Assembly: GCA_000467715.1 (NCBI GenBank)
Contig: AJFK01000302.1
Span: 62,001-126,000 of the forward strand
From: Hysterium pulicare CBS 123377
Taxonomy: Eukaryota > Ascomycota > Dothideomycetes > Hysteriales > Hysteriaceae
Reading direction: 5' to 3'
Length of the DNA stretch: 64,000 nucleotides
The notes under the pieces were generated by a model, which was not told the DNA's origin, did not search any database, and worked only from the letters and a program-made list of their open reading frames with translations. Positions 24,672 to 35,872 of this stretch are shown in pieces. A program made the translations under genes and the position numbers. Every line of letters begins with the position of its first letter. The stretch's first letter is position 1.

Positions 24672-25447
24672 ACGCTCCTTGGGGAATAATGGGTTCGGAC
24701 ATCAATTGGTCAATGAAGTATGAGTATGGAAGGAATAAGAATTAGCTCCGACATCTGAATGCTTCAAGAATCACAGCTTCCAATCAATACCTCACTTTCG
24801 TTTCATCCCAAAGCAAGCCCGCTCATCCTCCAACCTTCTATATCGGCCCATAACTAGACTGTACTTTGATCATTTCCAAATGTCACATGACCAGCCGCCA
24901 CTGGATACCTAGATACTTCAGATAGTAGCTAGCCAGGTACAACCGGGGCCGCAAGACGTACTTTGCGGCGGATTATGGATGCGACAACGATAGAAGGTTA
25001 TCGCTTCACAGACACTAGTAAACATGGAGTAGGTGCAGCGAGCTTACCGGATGGTTACATTACATACCTGCTAGCGTGAAGCCCCATGTGTTCCTGACAC
25101 TAAGACTTGAAATGGTTGGGGGTATGAAGGCGAGAAGTTATGATCTGGCTAGCATCTAACACTGATTTCGAGGCTGAGATCTAGATGATAACTTGTCACG
25201 AACTTGGCTATGGATTGAAAAAGCTATTACACATGAGGAGGCCGTGTAGATAGCATGCCATCCTTCGAGGGATTCAACGCTGCCTCCGAGTGAAGCCATA
25301 GAGTGTAAGCCTACGGAGTGGTTTGACGATGAAATTTGCCAAAAGAAAAACCTATTTACACGGTTCGCTCGAAATGCATCAACCCAAAATACATCAATCA
25401 CAAAGCCCACTTCATCAAAACTAGACCCTACTCTGTTCACGTTCACC
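24672..25447. other. intergenic, no supported gene
   Basis: No recognisable coding sequence. The minus-strand frame at 25156-25521 overlaps the end of the neighbouring gene in another frame and is Arg-rich, as expected for a shadow. Confidence 0.5.
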
Positions 25448-26353
25448 TCACCCCAACTCCGCCGGCGCCCGCGGTGTCTCCGATTTACTACTTCCATCCA
25501 CCTCCGCCCTCCTCTTCTCATTCGGCGCCTCTACAAGTACTGCTTGCGACATAGGAGGTTGATCAACATAGTACCCCTGATGATCAAGCTGATACCCTGG
25601 GGACTGTGCAGCGGCGGCAAGTTTCGCACGGGTTCTCCTCTTTCCGAGCCAGTATAGCAGTGCACCGAAGGCAGCCAACGCGGCTAGACAGCCTATTACA
25701 GCGCCTGCAATACTGCCGCCGGAGAGGCCGCTATTAGAGGTGCCAGTGTTTGTGCTTGATGGACTTGAGAACGTAGGTGATGGGTTAGTGGAGGTTGTGG
25801 CTGCGGCACTTGTTGTTTGAATGGACGATGAGGATGTGGATGATGATTTGGATATAGTTGAGGAGGTGGAGCTCGACGAGCTCTCTGCATTAATGAAGAA
25901 GCCAGCGCTCCAGAAACCACCGCCTGTCTGATCTCCAGAGGAACCCTCGGGGTTGACGACGCGGAAGTGGAAGGGGTTGGACAGATTGGGCCATATGGAT
26001 GCTGTTTTCACGTTCCAGTCGAAGGAAGTTTCCTCGGTGTTTACTGGTGAGCATGAGTTGGCAAGTCGTGCAACCTAGGAGGAGGGTTTGAGGCAAGGAC
26101 CACTGTACATACCTACAAGCGGCTGGGAATTTTGATCGTCACCGAATTGCGCGTAATAGAGAGTGCTGCGATTGTATTTGGTGCTCCAGACAACAGTGAC
26201 CTGCAAGCCTTCGTTCCATCTCAGGAAGGTACTGAAGTCATGCTGGTTCGCTAGGTTCGGGGGAAAGGTGAAATTCCCATCTGGATACGGCCCCTGAGCT
26301 CGTAGAAACGGGGAAAAGAAAAGCCAGGTGAGGGCAATATAATTCACAATCAT
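25448..26353 (-). CDS. mucin-like single-pass membrane protein (cell-surface sensor type)
   Basis: Two exons (26117-26353, 25448-26074) give 287 residues when the GTAGGT donor is used. The N-terminus is a signal peptide (MIVNYIALTWLFFSPFLRAQ). A compact ectodomain of about 130 residues follows (NFTFPPN, FLRWNEGLQVTVVW, FDWNV, NPFHFRVVNP), of the type common in fungal surface proteins of unknown function. Then come about 50 residues of almost pure Ser/Thr (O-glycosylation region), a Gly-Ala-rich membrane helix (IAGAVIGCLAALAAFGALLY), a basic stop-transfer KRRTR and a short cytoplasmic tail with PPMSQ and repeated charged residues. The architecture resembles Wsc/Mid2-like wall-stress sensors, but there is no WSC domain, so a sensor role is inference. 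Confidence 0.8.
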
Positions 26354-27058
26354 TGTACGCTCGATGTCTCAACCGTCAAACGTAACCGCAGAGATTCAAG
26401 ATGGTAATGGAAGCAAAAGAATGAGGAAGACAAAGGAAAGGGAGGAGAGAGATGTACCGGTAGGGGTGATGTCGCCCGCAGCAGTGCCCTGGTGAAGGAT
26501 TTCAGCATGCTTATCAACCGTGCCAAACTTCAAACCTTGGCGCAATATGGAAGGATTGGATGCATTGGAGGTTCCGCCCAATGGAGCGATATCGTTGGGG
26601 GTTTTGGGTTGAAGGAATTGCAGCACAGCCATCAAGTCCCATGTCAAACATGTTCCGAGGCGAGTCCTGTCCCAAGGCCACACACATGTCTGCAGGCTAG
26701 GTTGAGCGGCATTTGAGGATGTCAATGTGAGTCTGCTAGAAGTCGCGAGAGAATATGTTGCACATGTTGCACAACATGTCTGCGAAGAAGGGAACAAGGG
26801 AAGAAGGCGATGGGGGATGCTGGGGTATGGGGTTGCCTGCGCGTTGTTGTTGGCTGCCAACGTTGGCGCGAAGCCCCCGTGGGCCCCTGCAGCCCTGTCA
26901 AAGAGCCCCAGATCTAGGCGCCTACTGAGCCACCAGTCAAGCAAAGAGATGCTCAGTGCGCAACCACTCCGCAGAACGGTGCGAGGCTTTTTCCGCACCT
27001 CTCTCACTTTTTTGGCTCAACCTTCTCCCCCCATCAGACCACATGTCTCTTCGACGCC
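26354..27058. other. divergent intergenic region
   Basis: The mucin-like gene (-) and the glycosyltransferase gene (+) diverge from this ~700 bp. A 203-codon minus frame (26396-27007) spans most of it, but it has mixed low-complexity content, no motif and no splice support. I treat it as chance. Confidence 0.5.
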
Positions 27059-28419
27059 ATGTATTTTCGCTCTTCCCGCCATCGTGCATTACTCTCCCTC
27101 GCCATCGCAAGTCTTTTGGTTATCTTTGCCTTGAACCACCTTTATAATCGCGATATAGGCCCGACTCCGCCCATTCCTATCCCCCAGAAAACAACACCGC
27201 CGTCGACGTCGGAATGCCAACGCTTCTCCCCCGCCGATGATATCCTAGTCGTGGTCAAAACAGGCGCCACAGAATTACACCAGAAGCTGCCGATCCATTT
27301 CTCTACGACGCTACGATGTATCCCGCATTTCGTCATCGTCTCGGACATGGAGGACAAGATCGAAGGACATGCCGTACACGATGTCCTGCACTCAATCAGC
27401 ACAAATACAAAGGCGAATAATGAGGATTTTGAGCTGTACAGACAGCTGCAGGAGCATAAAACACAAGGCCGGAACGTGTCGAAACTGATCGAGGGCAATT
27501 ATAAGAAGGCGTGGAATCTGGACAAGTGGAAGTTCCTCCCGATGATGGATAAAGCGCTTCGGACCCGCCCAGATGCGAAATGGTTCGTGTTTTTGGAAAC
27601 GGATACTGCGGTCGTATGGTCGAACCTGTTCACCTGGCTCTCGAAACTAGACCCGGAGAAATCATGGTATCTGGGTGGACAGAGCTGGATTGCGGATGTA
27701 CAATTTGCACATGGTGGCACTGGGTGGATCATGTCAAGGTCTGCCGTGCAATCGGTTGCTGACAAGTGGGTCAACGAGCAGGCCGCGATGGAGAAACAGA
27801 CAGCGGAAGAATGGGCTGGCGATAAGCTTCTGGCGGTGGTGTTGAAAGCCGCCGGGATCGAACTCACAGCCTCGTGGCCTATTCTTCAAGGAGAAACGCC
27901 TTTTACTCTGGATTACACATCTCATCACTGGTGCTATCCGGTCGTGACCTATCACCACGTCAATGACAAATGGGTGAAAGCAATATCGGATTTTGAAGAG
28001 GAGTGGATTCAGAAAGGAGTAAGTTATTCCCTTCCTCATACCCCACAAACTAGCAAAATCGCTAACATGCACACAAGAACTCGCAGAATCCCCTACGTCA
28101 CCGCGACGCCTTCGAGCATTTCGTCCAACCCCACATTCTCTCGAACCAAACGCAATGGGACAACATCTGCCAAGACGAAGAACCCATCGATCCCAGCACC
28201 GCCGACGACTGCCAAAAAGCCTGCGAAGCCAAACCAGAATGCGTACAATGGTACTATACACCTGGGAAATGCAAGACTGGAACGGTCGTCAAACTAGGTT
28301 CCAGTCAGGAACAAGGGGAGGGTTCTTCTGATTCGGTATCGGGATGGATGGTAGATCGCATCACGAAATTCAAGAAGGCTCAACCTAGTCCTTGCTCGCA
28401 GGATTGGATCATCTCGTAG
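27059..28419 (+). CDS. type II membrane glycosyltransferase, GT31-like, with Cys-rich tail
   Basis: Two exons (27059-28018, 28078-28419) give 433 residues. The N-terminus has a short basic cytoplasmic stretch and a signal anchor (ALLSLAIASLLVIFALNHLY), as expected for a Golgi transferase. The catalytic part carries a DXD-type metal/nucleotide-sugar motif in WFVFLETDTAVVW, then WYLGGQSWIADVQFAHGGTGWIMSR and GDKLLAVVLKAAGI. This is the pattern of fungal GT31/beta-1,3-galactosyltransferase-like proteins, so UDP-hexose is the likely donor. After the intron the tail is rich in Cys (ICQDEEP, DDCQKACEAKPECVQWYYTPGKC), resembling a PAN/apple-like module. Reading through the intron gives a false 412-residue product with a basic end. 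Acceptor substrate unknown. Confidence 0.85.
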
Positions 28420-31265
28420 CTGGAAAACGCAGATTTTAGCGTGGACCACCCACTAACACCGCCGAGGGACACTGGCAGATGGAAGACTAGGGCAGGCCCG
28501 TTCAAACTCTCGCGTTCTACCTGAGCCGCGACATTCAACGAAGCCGGGAACGCAAGAAGAGGACATAGTCGCGTCTCCAGCGAAGATCCGAGAAGCCGAT
28601 TCAGGTACCAGCAGAGACGTCCGTGGAGGTTTTGCAAGATGAAAGTTCGAGTCCGCATGTGTCTAGACATGCAGTAAATAGGATGCGTGCGATTTGGCGG
28701 GATATGATCTGTTTGGAGGTTTAAGGGCATATTTTGGGAATGGGAGCGATAGAATTACTAATAGCACACTAATAGCATCAAGAAAGAATTAATCCGAGGC
28801 CGGAAGGCGACGTTACGCATGTCCTTTGCCAATTCCCCCGTTTTTTCTTTCAACATGAGAACATCAGATGTGGCTTACACTAAAGGGAGAAGCGTACTCT
28901 CTCCCGCAAACTATCAGCCATCCCTCAGTCTCCGCGGTATTTTCTTCTTTTGCTCCTAGTGCACTATCGCCTCAAACTTTCAAAGTCCCAGCCGGTGCGG
29001 TATCGAGCCAGCAAGATCCTACCCATGCGGAGAGAACTAGACCTGGCCTCTCAATTACCGACGAGGTGAAATAGAAGGAGAATAAGAGGCAGCTTCAGCA
29101 ATTCCGTTTGCTGTCTCATCCATGGGTTCAAAACTGCCTTGGTCCCCGTATACCGAAAGCCGAAGCGGTATCATCCAGACACGCAGCCATGAAATACAGT
29201 CTCGGTCAAAGATACTTGAGACATACATGCGTTTAAGGCCAGAGATCATGGGTGAAGATGTGGATGGAGGAGGCCAGATAATTGAGGTGGAGAATGAGAA
29301 TGAAGATGAGGTTTTGTATACTACCACGATCTGCTCCAGTTGGGTACAGCCATGGCTTAAGGAAGCTATTAATGAAGAGCTAGAGTCTAAGACCTTGGAA
29401 AAGAGAGGGGTAGGGCTATCTAAGTATACCGCCCTTACCTTCTCTAAGCCAGCTCAGGCTAGAATAAAGGAAGAGAAGGATAAAGTACTAGGTATTACTA
29501 TTAAGGAAAAGACAATTAATGGACTAATTCTAAACCACCCTCTATTCGATAACGTAAAGCTCTTACACCCCGAACCACAAACCCCACCCTCCCAAACAGA
29601 TAGATTCTGGCTGCCCGGCCTAAGGACATAGAACCTTAATGCAAGCTAAGTAGCCTGATGAAAGAGGACGAGTGAAAATACCTCCTCAAGCGTCTGGGAA
29701 GACAAGCCAATAGATGCGGTAGTAAAAGGAGCACGCCTCGCACCCTCCAAACTAGCCTCAGATCTGAATCTCGGCTTTCCAGCGCTTATACAGCGACTTT
29801 GAAGAAAGACAGTATCGGGCAAACGTGGAGATCCAGGCGCTTGCTTGCTTTCCTAAATGGGCCCTCTCTCTGACCATACCTGGTTAGTGGTAAGAAGGAT
29901 GAGGCTACCGGATTTGCGAAGGATTCGAACTCCGGTACTGCCTGTATGGAACTCGTTTCGCGTCGAGCGGAATCTCATGCGTCGGGTCATCTTTCCTCCT
30001 TCGCTAGGATTCCGCAGAGCTCTCTCGTTTAGCGTGCACAGCCTGGGGCTTCTTTCGCTGTCTTGGCCAACAGTGTTTAGAGGAGTCTGGGCGGTTCGAG
30101 ACTGGGATCGTACGTCTCAGCCACTCCATCCATCGTGACCATAGGTTGACTCAGAATTGAGACATCCAAGTTTAAAGTATCCCAGTCCCAGATTTGTTCC
30201 AAATCGCCCACGTGGAGATGAGGAAGACTGGGAACAAAATCATATTGCCCCTCTGGAACCTCCCATTTTTCGATCGTCGCGTTGTTAGCTCGTATCTCTG
30301 GAATGATAGCAGTTGGGGCAGCTGCGGAGGCAAACATGACATCACTCCTATCTTCTTCGGGGGTTCTCTGCGATTCGGAGGATGGGGAAGTCAATTTCAG
30401 GCTTGGCCTTCCTCCGAATCTGGACTCGATCTTGGAGAGCGGGAGTCGATGCTCTCGGAGCGTCTTGGCAAGGGTGGCGTGCGGTTGTGGGATATCATAG
30501 AACATAGGATGGTCGCGGTATCGAAGAGGTAGAAGATGTGGCAGGAGCAACGTGGGTGAATACTGGTTGGTAGATGTTGATCTGGATTCCCGTCAACTAC
30601 CATACCGTACCCTTTTCGTTTTCGGCCAAAACGAGTTGCGCATACATCTACCCACAGTTGCTTCTGTCTTGGATCTCGCATCCTTCTCTTTCCAGTGAAG
30701 ATCGAGTCCGCTTCCGAGAGCAAGCAAAATGGGAAGAGAGAGCTGAAGATGAAGAAAGCATTCGAACACCATCGCCACCCGAGGTCGATCTGTTTTATAT
30801 AATGAATACCTTCTGAATAACCTAAAGGGTGGCAACTGGCTTCTAAGCCTTGTACACAGTCTAAATTGGCTCTGTAGGCGCGGAGTACAGCAGGTGGTAG
30901 GCGCAGACCCACTCTCTGAGAACGACGAATTATGACATTCCTTATAGATCTGATAGGTAGAGGCCGACTGGGTACTACTGCGATCGGTATGGGATAGCAG
31001 AGGATGAATAGCAGTCCGGCCTAGCTTGAGATGGCACAGATCATTCAAATGACATAAGCCCACGTGACTCCTCTCACGAGGCTTCGGAAAGGCCTGATTC
31101 GAGACATTTAGAGCTTCTTTCCTCTGAAGCAACAGGTTGATCACACAATACCCAACACAGGATTGACCCTAGTAGATATTAGAATTAGCAATTATTTATG
31201 TACAGTACGTCTATTTCTTGTTGCAAAATGCCGGACCTCCGAGACGCCAACACCGCACCTCAGAT
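28420..31265. other. gene-poor stretch with unassigned frames
   Basis: Three frames deserve mention but are not called as genes. 29122-29631 (+, 169 codons) has a Glu/Lys-rich middle and unusual CTA/ATA/TTA codon use. 30077-30550 (-, 157 codons) is acidic at the end (QIWDWDTLNLDVSILSQ), like a regulator's C-terminus. 30593-31144 (-) has low-complexity content. None shows a recognised domain. Confidence 0.4.
30077..30550 (-). CDS. possible C-terminal exon of an unidentified protein
   Basis: A 157-codon frame with balanced composition: SKIESRFGGRPSLKLTSPSSES, EKWEVPEGQYDFVPSLP and an acidic/aromatic end. It looks more protein-like than the surrounding frames, but I cannot find a matching upstream exon or a DNA-binding domain. 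It may be part of a decayed regulator or chance. Confidence 0.25.
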   Translation of the reverse strand: MLLPHLLPLRYRDHPMFYDIPQPHATLAKTLREHRLPLSKIESRFGGRPSLKLTSPSSESQRTPEEDRSDVMFASAAAPTAIIPEIRANNATIEKWEVPEGQYDFVPSLPHLHVGDLEQIWDWDTLNLDVSILSQPMVTMDGVAETYDPSLEPPRLL

Positions 31266-33770
31266 TCATTCAAGAAGATAATACGCAATCGTTCCGAACC
31301 CTCCGCACATCTGTGTATCATCACCCGTACATACCATGTTACACGCCGAGTCGTTTTCCAGCGTGGGGTTAGCGGTCGCCAGTGCCGAGCTCATTCCGCA
31401 GAAACATTGCTTGCTATACTCGGTGCCTCCGGCGTTGTATCCGAGAGAAGAGCACTGGTTGAGACACCACTCGGCTGAGTTACCAGCGAACGATTCCAGC
31501 TTGACCATATTGGTCTCGCCGACAACGCGATTGCCTTCGCCGTCAGTGTAACAGCCTTGGTACGCCCATGTTGAGGGTAGACCGGTCTTCTTGATCGTGG
31601 CGACTGGAGCAGCTTCCGGGGTCGAAGTAGAGTATATGCTGAGAAGGTTTCCGCCTCCGCAAATCTCCGCCGAGTTGCCGGAGCATGTCATGGCGCAATT
31701 GGAGTTGGATGGTGCGAGAACACCCTGGTTCTGAATGAGGTTGTCGCAGAAGCACTGTGACGAATACTCCAATCCAGCGATGGAGTAGCCCAATCCAGAG
31801 CAAGCCGCGATACAAGACTCGATAGTGTTGGTAGCGGAGTCGGGCTGCTGGTTCGATAGGATGCGACCATGAGCTCCGTCAGTCCAGCAGCCGCTGTACG
31901 ACCACCCAGCAGGAAGATTGGAAGGAGTTGGCGTGGGAGTTGGTGTAGGTGTAGGCGTTGGCGTTGGCGTTGGCGTGGGTGTTGGCGTTGATGAACTGGA
32001 GGAAGAAACCGAAGAAGAGGCGGGAGATGATCCAACAGTGCCATCGGAATTGATGTATTCGTACATGGAGAGTCGCGAATTTCCTCCGCAAATCTCGGTA
32101 TTGTCGCCAGCACAGGACCATGTACAGCCAGCGTTGCCATCTGGAGCTGGCCCTCCGCCATTGGAGAAGGCATTGCCACAATGACCTAAGAGAATATTAG
32201 TTTTGGGTCGAACTTTGGAGAAGGATCTGCTTACATTCGCTGGAGTACTCGAGTCCGGCATACGAAAACCCGGCAGCGTGGCAACTAGCGAGACATTTTT
32301 CGATAGTGAGTTGCCCGTCATAAGCGCCTAGCGTGGTCAAAGTTCGTTCATACACCTGATCGGTGTAGCAACCGAGCTCAACCCAAGCTGGGCCGGCAGC
32401 GTAGACATTCAACCTATTCGATCCGCCGCACATTTCGCCGCCGTTGCCGCTGCATCCCATGTTACAGCCTGCAGAGCCGTCCGATGCTTGACCTTGGTTG
32501 TTTCGGATGGCGGTGTCACAGTACTGCGAAGCGTTAGTCTAGAAACTAGGCATGGAAACAAATAGAGGGCAGGAAAGGGAGTTTTACGCATTCGCCCCCA
32601 TACTCCACTCCAGCAATCGAATATCCAGCACTAGCGCAACCACTGATGCACTTCTCCACTGTGAGGGATGCAATGTTCAAACCATGCGTTAGGGCACGAG
32701 CTCCAACGTTATCAGTATAGCAGCCGAGCGTTGCCCAGGCCGATGGCAGAGCGATGGTCCCCACAGGTGTTGGAGTAGGGGTCACGATAGTTGTAGCAAC
32801 GGGCGTTGCACCATGATAGCTGTACATGTTCAGAGCGCCCGACCCACCGCAATACTCGCTCGAGTTCCCCTTGCATGCCATGCTGCAGGTTGAGGCTGCA
32901 ATGGGTCCGCCGTTGGTATAAGTGTTATCACAGTAGCATTCGCCCGCATATCTATGGTCACGATCAGCATATGGATTCATAAAAGAGGACAGAAAGGGGG
33001 AAGACATACTCAACGCCGGCAAGACCGTATCCCGCAGAATGGCAGGCATCGACACACAATGCCACAGTCATTACAGACCCTCCACCGGGTGTGTTGACTG
33101 TGTTGGCTAGGGTACGAGCACCAACAGCGTCCGAATAGCAGCCTTCAGAGACCCATCCATCTGGTCCGGGATTTGTACTCACCGCTGCAGGGGGAGCAGC
33201 GGGAGTGGCACCGTCCAGATAGTAAAGATTCATACGATTGGGCCCACCACATGCTTGAGTGGCCGTCTTGGTGCAAGGCATGTAGCAGTCGGATTCTGGC
33301 TCTGAAGTAGCAATCGGGTTGACATAGTCCCCGCAATCTGCACAAATGATTAGTGGAGGTATGCTCGAGGGCAGCAAGGGGATACGCACAGCACTGGCCG
33401 CTGTACTCGACACCGGCGAAGATGTGGCCCAACTGGATACATTGGTATACACAGTTGTCATCATCGACATGTTCACCGAAATGAGCGGGGATGGCAAGTG
33501 TTCGAGCGTCTGTGCTGTCTCTATTTGCAAATCGTCAGCGCTGTATGCCGCAGTGTCGCATTTACTTACGAATAGCAACCCTTGTATTTCCACCCATCAA
33601 ATGAAGGGGGATTTAACGGCTGGGGGGTATCTCGTTTCTGAATGGTGAGACCATTTGAGAGGTTGAACTGGATCGGGTCAGCACAGTTCACGGCAATTTG
33701 GATAGATGTGCCGTACGAAGAAAAGCGCAAGCGACAGGAGAGAGGCTTTCTGGGCCGGGAATGACTGCAT
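31266..33770 (-). CDS. secreted protein with six WSC domains
   Basis: WSC domains are Cys-rich carbohydrate-binding modules, so this protein probably binds wall or host glucans. Seven exons (33717-33770, 33570-33667, 33390-33520, 33010-33337, 32588-32951, 32235-32523, 31266-32185) join in frame to 727 residues. The start at 33770 gives the signal peptide MQSFPAQKASLLSLALFF, then a Kex2-like KR. Six repeats follow, each opening with W--(L/E/K)GCY(S/T)D and closing with C-G--N-(L/M)--Y. A Ser-rich and (Thr-Pro)n linker separates domains 4 and 5. There is no catalytic domain, GPI signal or membrane helix, and the protein ends right after domain 6. Four of the introns cut at nearly the same point of successive domains. 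Using the longer frame from 33862 instead would lose the signal peptide. Confidence 0.9.
31923..31990 (+). repeat. hexanucleotide GGCGTT/GGTGTA minisatellite coding for Thr-Pro repeat
   Basis: About eleven tandem hexamers of the form GG(C/T/A)GT(T/A/G) on the plus strand encode (Thr-Pro)n in the linker of the WSC protein on the minus strand. The hexamer keeps the frame whatever the copy number, so linker length can vary without breaking the gene. Confidence 0.85.
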
Positions 33771-35872
33771 AATGAAGGACAAGTCTGCTCTGGCAGAAAT
33801 ATGGAATGAACGAATGGCAAACGAGTGAGTCCAAAGAACGAGACTTCGCAGATGAAGGGCATGATGGCGGCAAGCAGGCTCGAAGTTTATACTTGTTCCA
33901 GAATCGAGAATGGTCTTCTCAGCTCTGCCACCAGAAACAAAATCTCCACGGCTGAGGATGGTGGGCGTCGGTCTAGACATGCGTTCATGGCTTGGCGGTA
34001 TTGGAAATTGCCCGAAGAGTTGCTGCCGGCATTGCAGAAGCTTGATGCGCTTAGCGACAGCCAAATGGGGAAATGAGGTGGCTTTGCACTCAGCCTCACG
34101 TCTTTATTTGTATCTTGTTGTGCCTTGTTTGTGCCTTGCGTGTACCTTGACCACTACAGTGCGGACTCCGAAGTGGGTAGCGCTCTGATGTTGAACATTG
34201 TTGTCTTTTCAAATACCTCCAAACATGGAGCCTTTTGGTTCAGACGATGTGAGTGATTGTGCTCTGATGCTGGCAGGCATTTTCGAAAAGGGATCGTGGC
34301 GTAGGGCACTAACCAGATTGACGAAGCGAGGAGATATCAGCCGTGTATTGTCTCCTTATCTTTCCATAACCATCGCGAGGCTGCGCTACACATGGTCGAA
34401 GAAGGGCTAAGGCTCTGCCAAAGAGGGAGAAAGGCGTTCGCAGCACACGTGCGTTCGCGCAACCCCTGGATTTCCCTGGCTTTCTTCATCCTCCACGACT
34501 CCCTTTCGAGCCTGTCGATATCGCGACCCGCTTCCAGACTGCTTCGCTTCCTCCAGTTCCAGAACCTCCTCTTCTGCCTCGGCGCTATTCAGCTCTCGAA
34601 CATGGCTCATCACCGAGTGCATGTCCAAGTTGCTCCTCTTCTTCTGTCCAGAAACGAGGCTCGCGGCGGGCGTCGTTATTCGTCGGACTGCACTGCCTTG
34701 GCTGTACAAATCTGGGGAGTACCTATTCCACCAGATACTTTCCACATAACCTCCCAGATGGCAACTGGCTTTGACGCCTTTCCCAGAGTCCAAATCGTCT
34801 TTGCAGGTTGGCGGCAAAGCCGTTGGCAGCGTCCTCCGAAGTATGACACGCCGTGTGGCTCGTCGTCACGCCTGCCCCGAAGTCGCGACCATGGAACGGC
34901 GGCAATGCGCACAAGGAAACACAAGTAACAGCAGTCTCCCAGCGAGGCACAAATAGATAGTGACGGTGATACTGGTGCAAATAGAGTCTGATAATAAGCT
35001 CGTGTGGTACAGAGATAGTTGACCAGTCACGACGCGACCCATCTCCGCCCGCGCATCGACTTCCCCGCGTTGGTGACACCAAGCTTGCCCATCCTCGCCT
35101 ATTACTCAGTGCCATCTTCTGTGAACACTCGCTTTCACACACCTCACATCGTTCATCACCCTTCATACAGCCACACCACAGCCTACTGACATCATTCCGG
35201 ATTCGACTGCTGCTCCCTTCGATCGTCTCGGTTTCGTGCTTGCAAAATCCGATGAGTACCTGGCGACAAGTCTTGATTTAATGAACTGCCAACCCCGCGC
35301 CGGGCCTCCTCTCCACACAACCCAGTCTTGAATCGAATATGAGGAGCGTCATTCCGGAGGATACTGCTTATTGCTCCTAACGATCCATCTAATCCCCCTG
35401 CTCATGGAGTAATTCCCTCTTTATATCCACACCTTCCATTGGCATCGCCACGCTCCTCTTCATAGCCTGAAAGCTGCCTAAAGTCATTCCAGATCTTTCC
35501 GGACCTTGGCGAGTGGTGCCCTCGTATCTGCCGAAGAAGATTGCAATTTGCACGGCTAGGATTGGCCAGTCGCCATGGATCTGTTAAGTCTCCCATATTT
35601 GTTTCATATATCCCCGGCATCCTCGACCTGCTCAACGTGGCTCGTGCATCGCGAGATGAACACCAAGACTGGTCATGCCGGGGAACATAGTATATGATAT
35701 TGATGGACCTTGAATATCAAAAGTATTAAAACATGGCCACTGAAAGCCACTTCCATGCACAGGACGTGCAGCTCGGCTTTATTCTCCACACATAAAGGGA
35801 TTAGAACGACCTTCTGCGTTTAAGCAGTCGGCATCCAAAATCCTCGCTGTCTACTCGCACAACTGGCCCATT
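33771..35872. other. intergenic, no supported gene
   Basis: Several frames of 60-178 codons on both strands (for example 34392-34928 + and 34723-35166 -) overlap one another and carry no recognised motif. The stretch includes the divergent promoters of the WSC gene (-) and the AA8-AA12 gene (+). Confidence 0.5.

Noticed and set aside
26396-27007. 203-codon minus-strand frame between divergent genes
   Set aside because: It lies wholly in the promoter interval of two genes, and has mixed composition, no motif and no splice partner.
29915-29950. GGATTCGAACTCC resembling a tRNA T-arm
   Set aside because: Only three base pairs flank the loop on either strand, and no D-arm, anticodon arm or 7 bp acceptor stem can be drawn around it.
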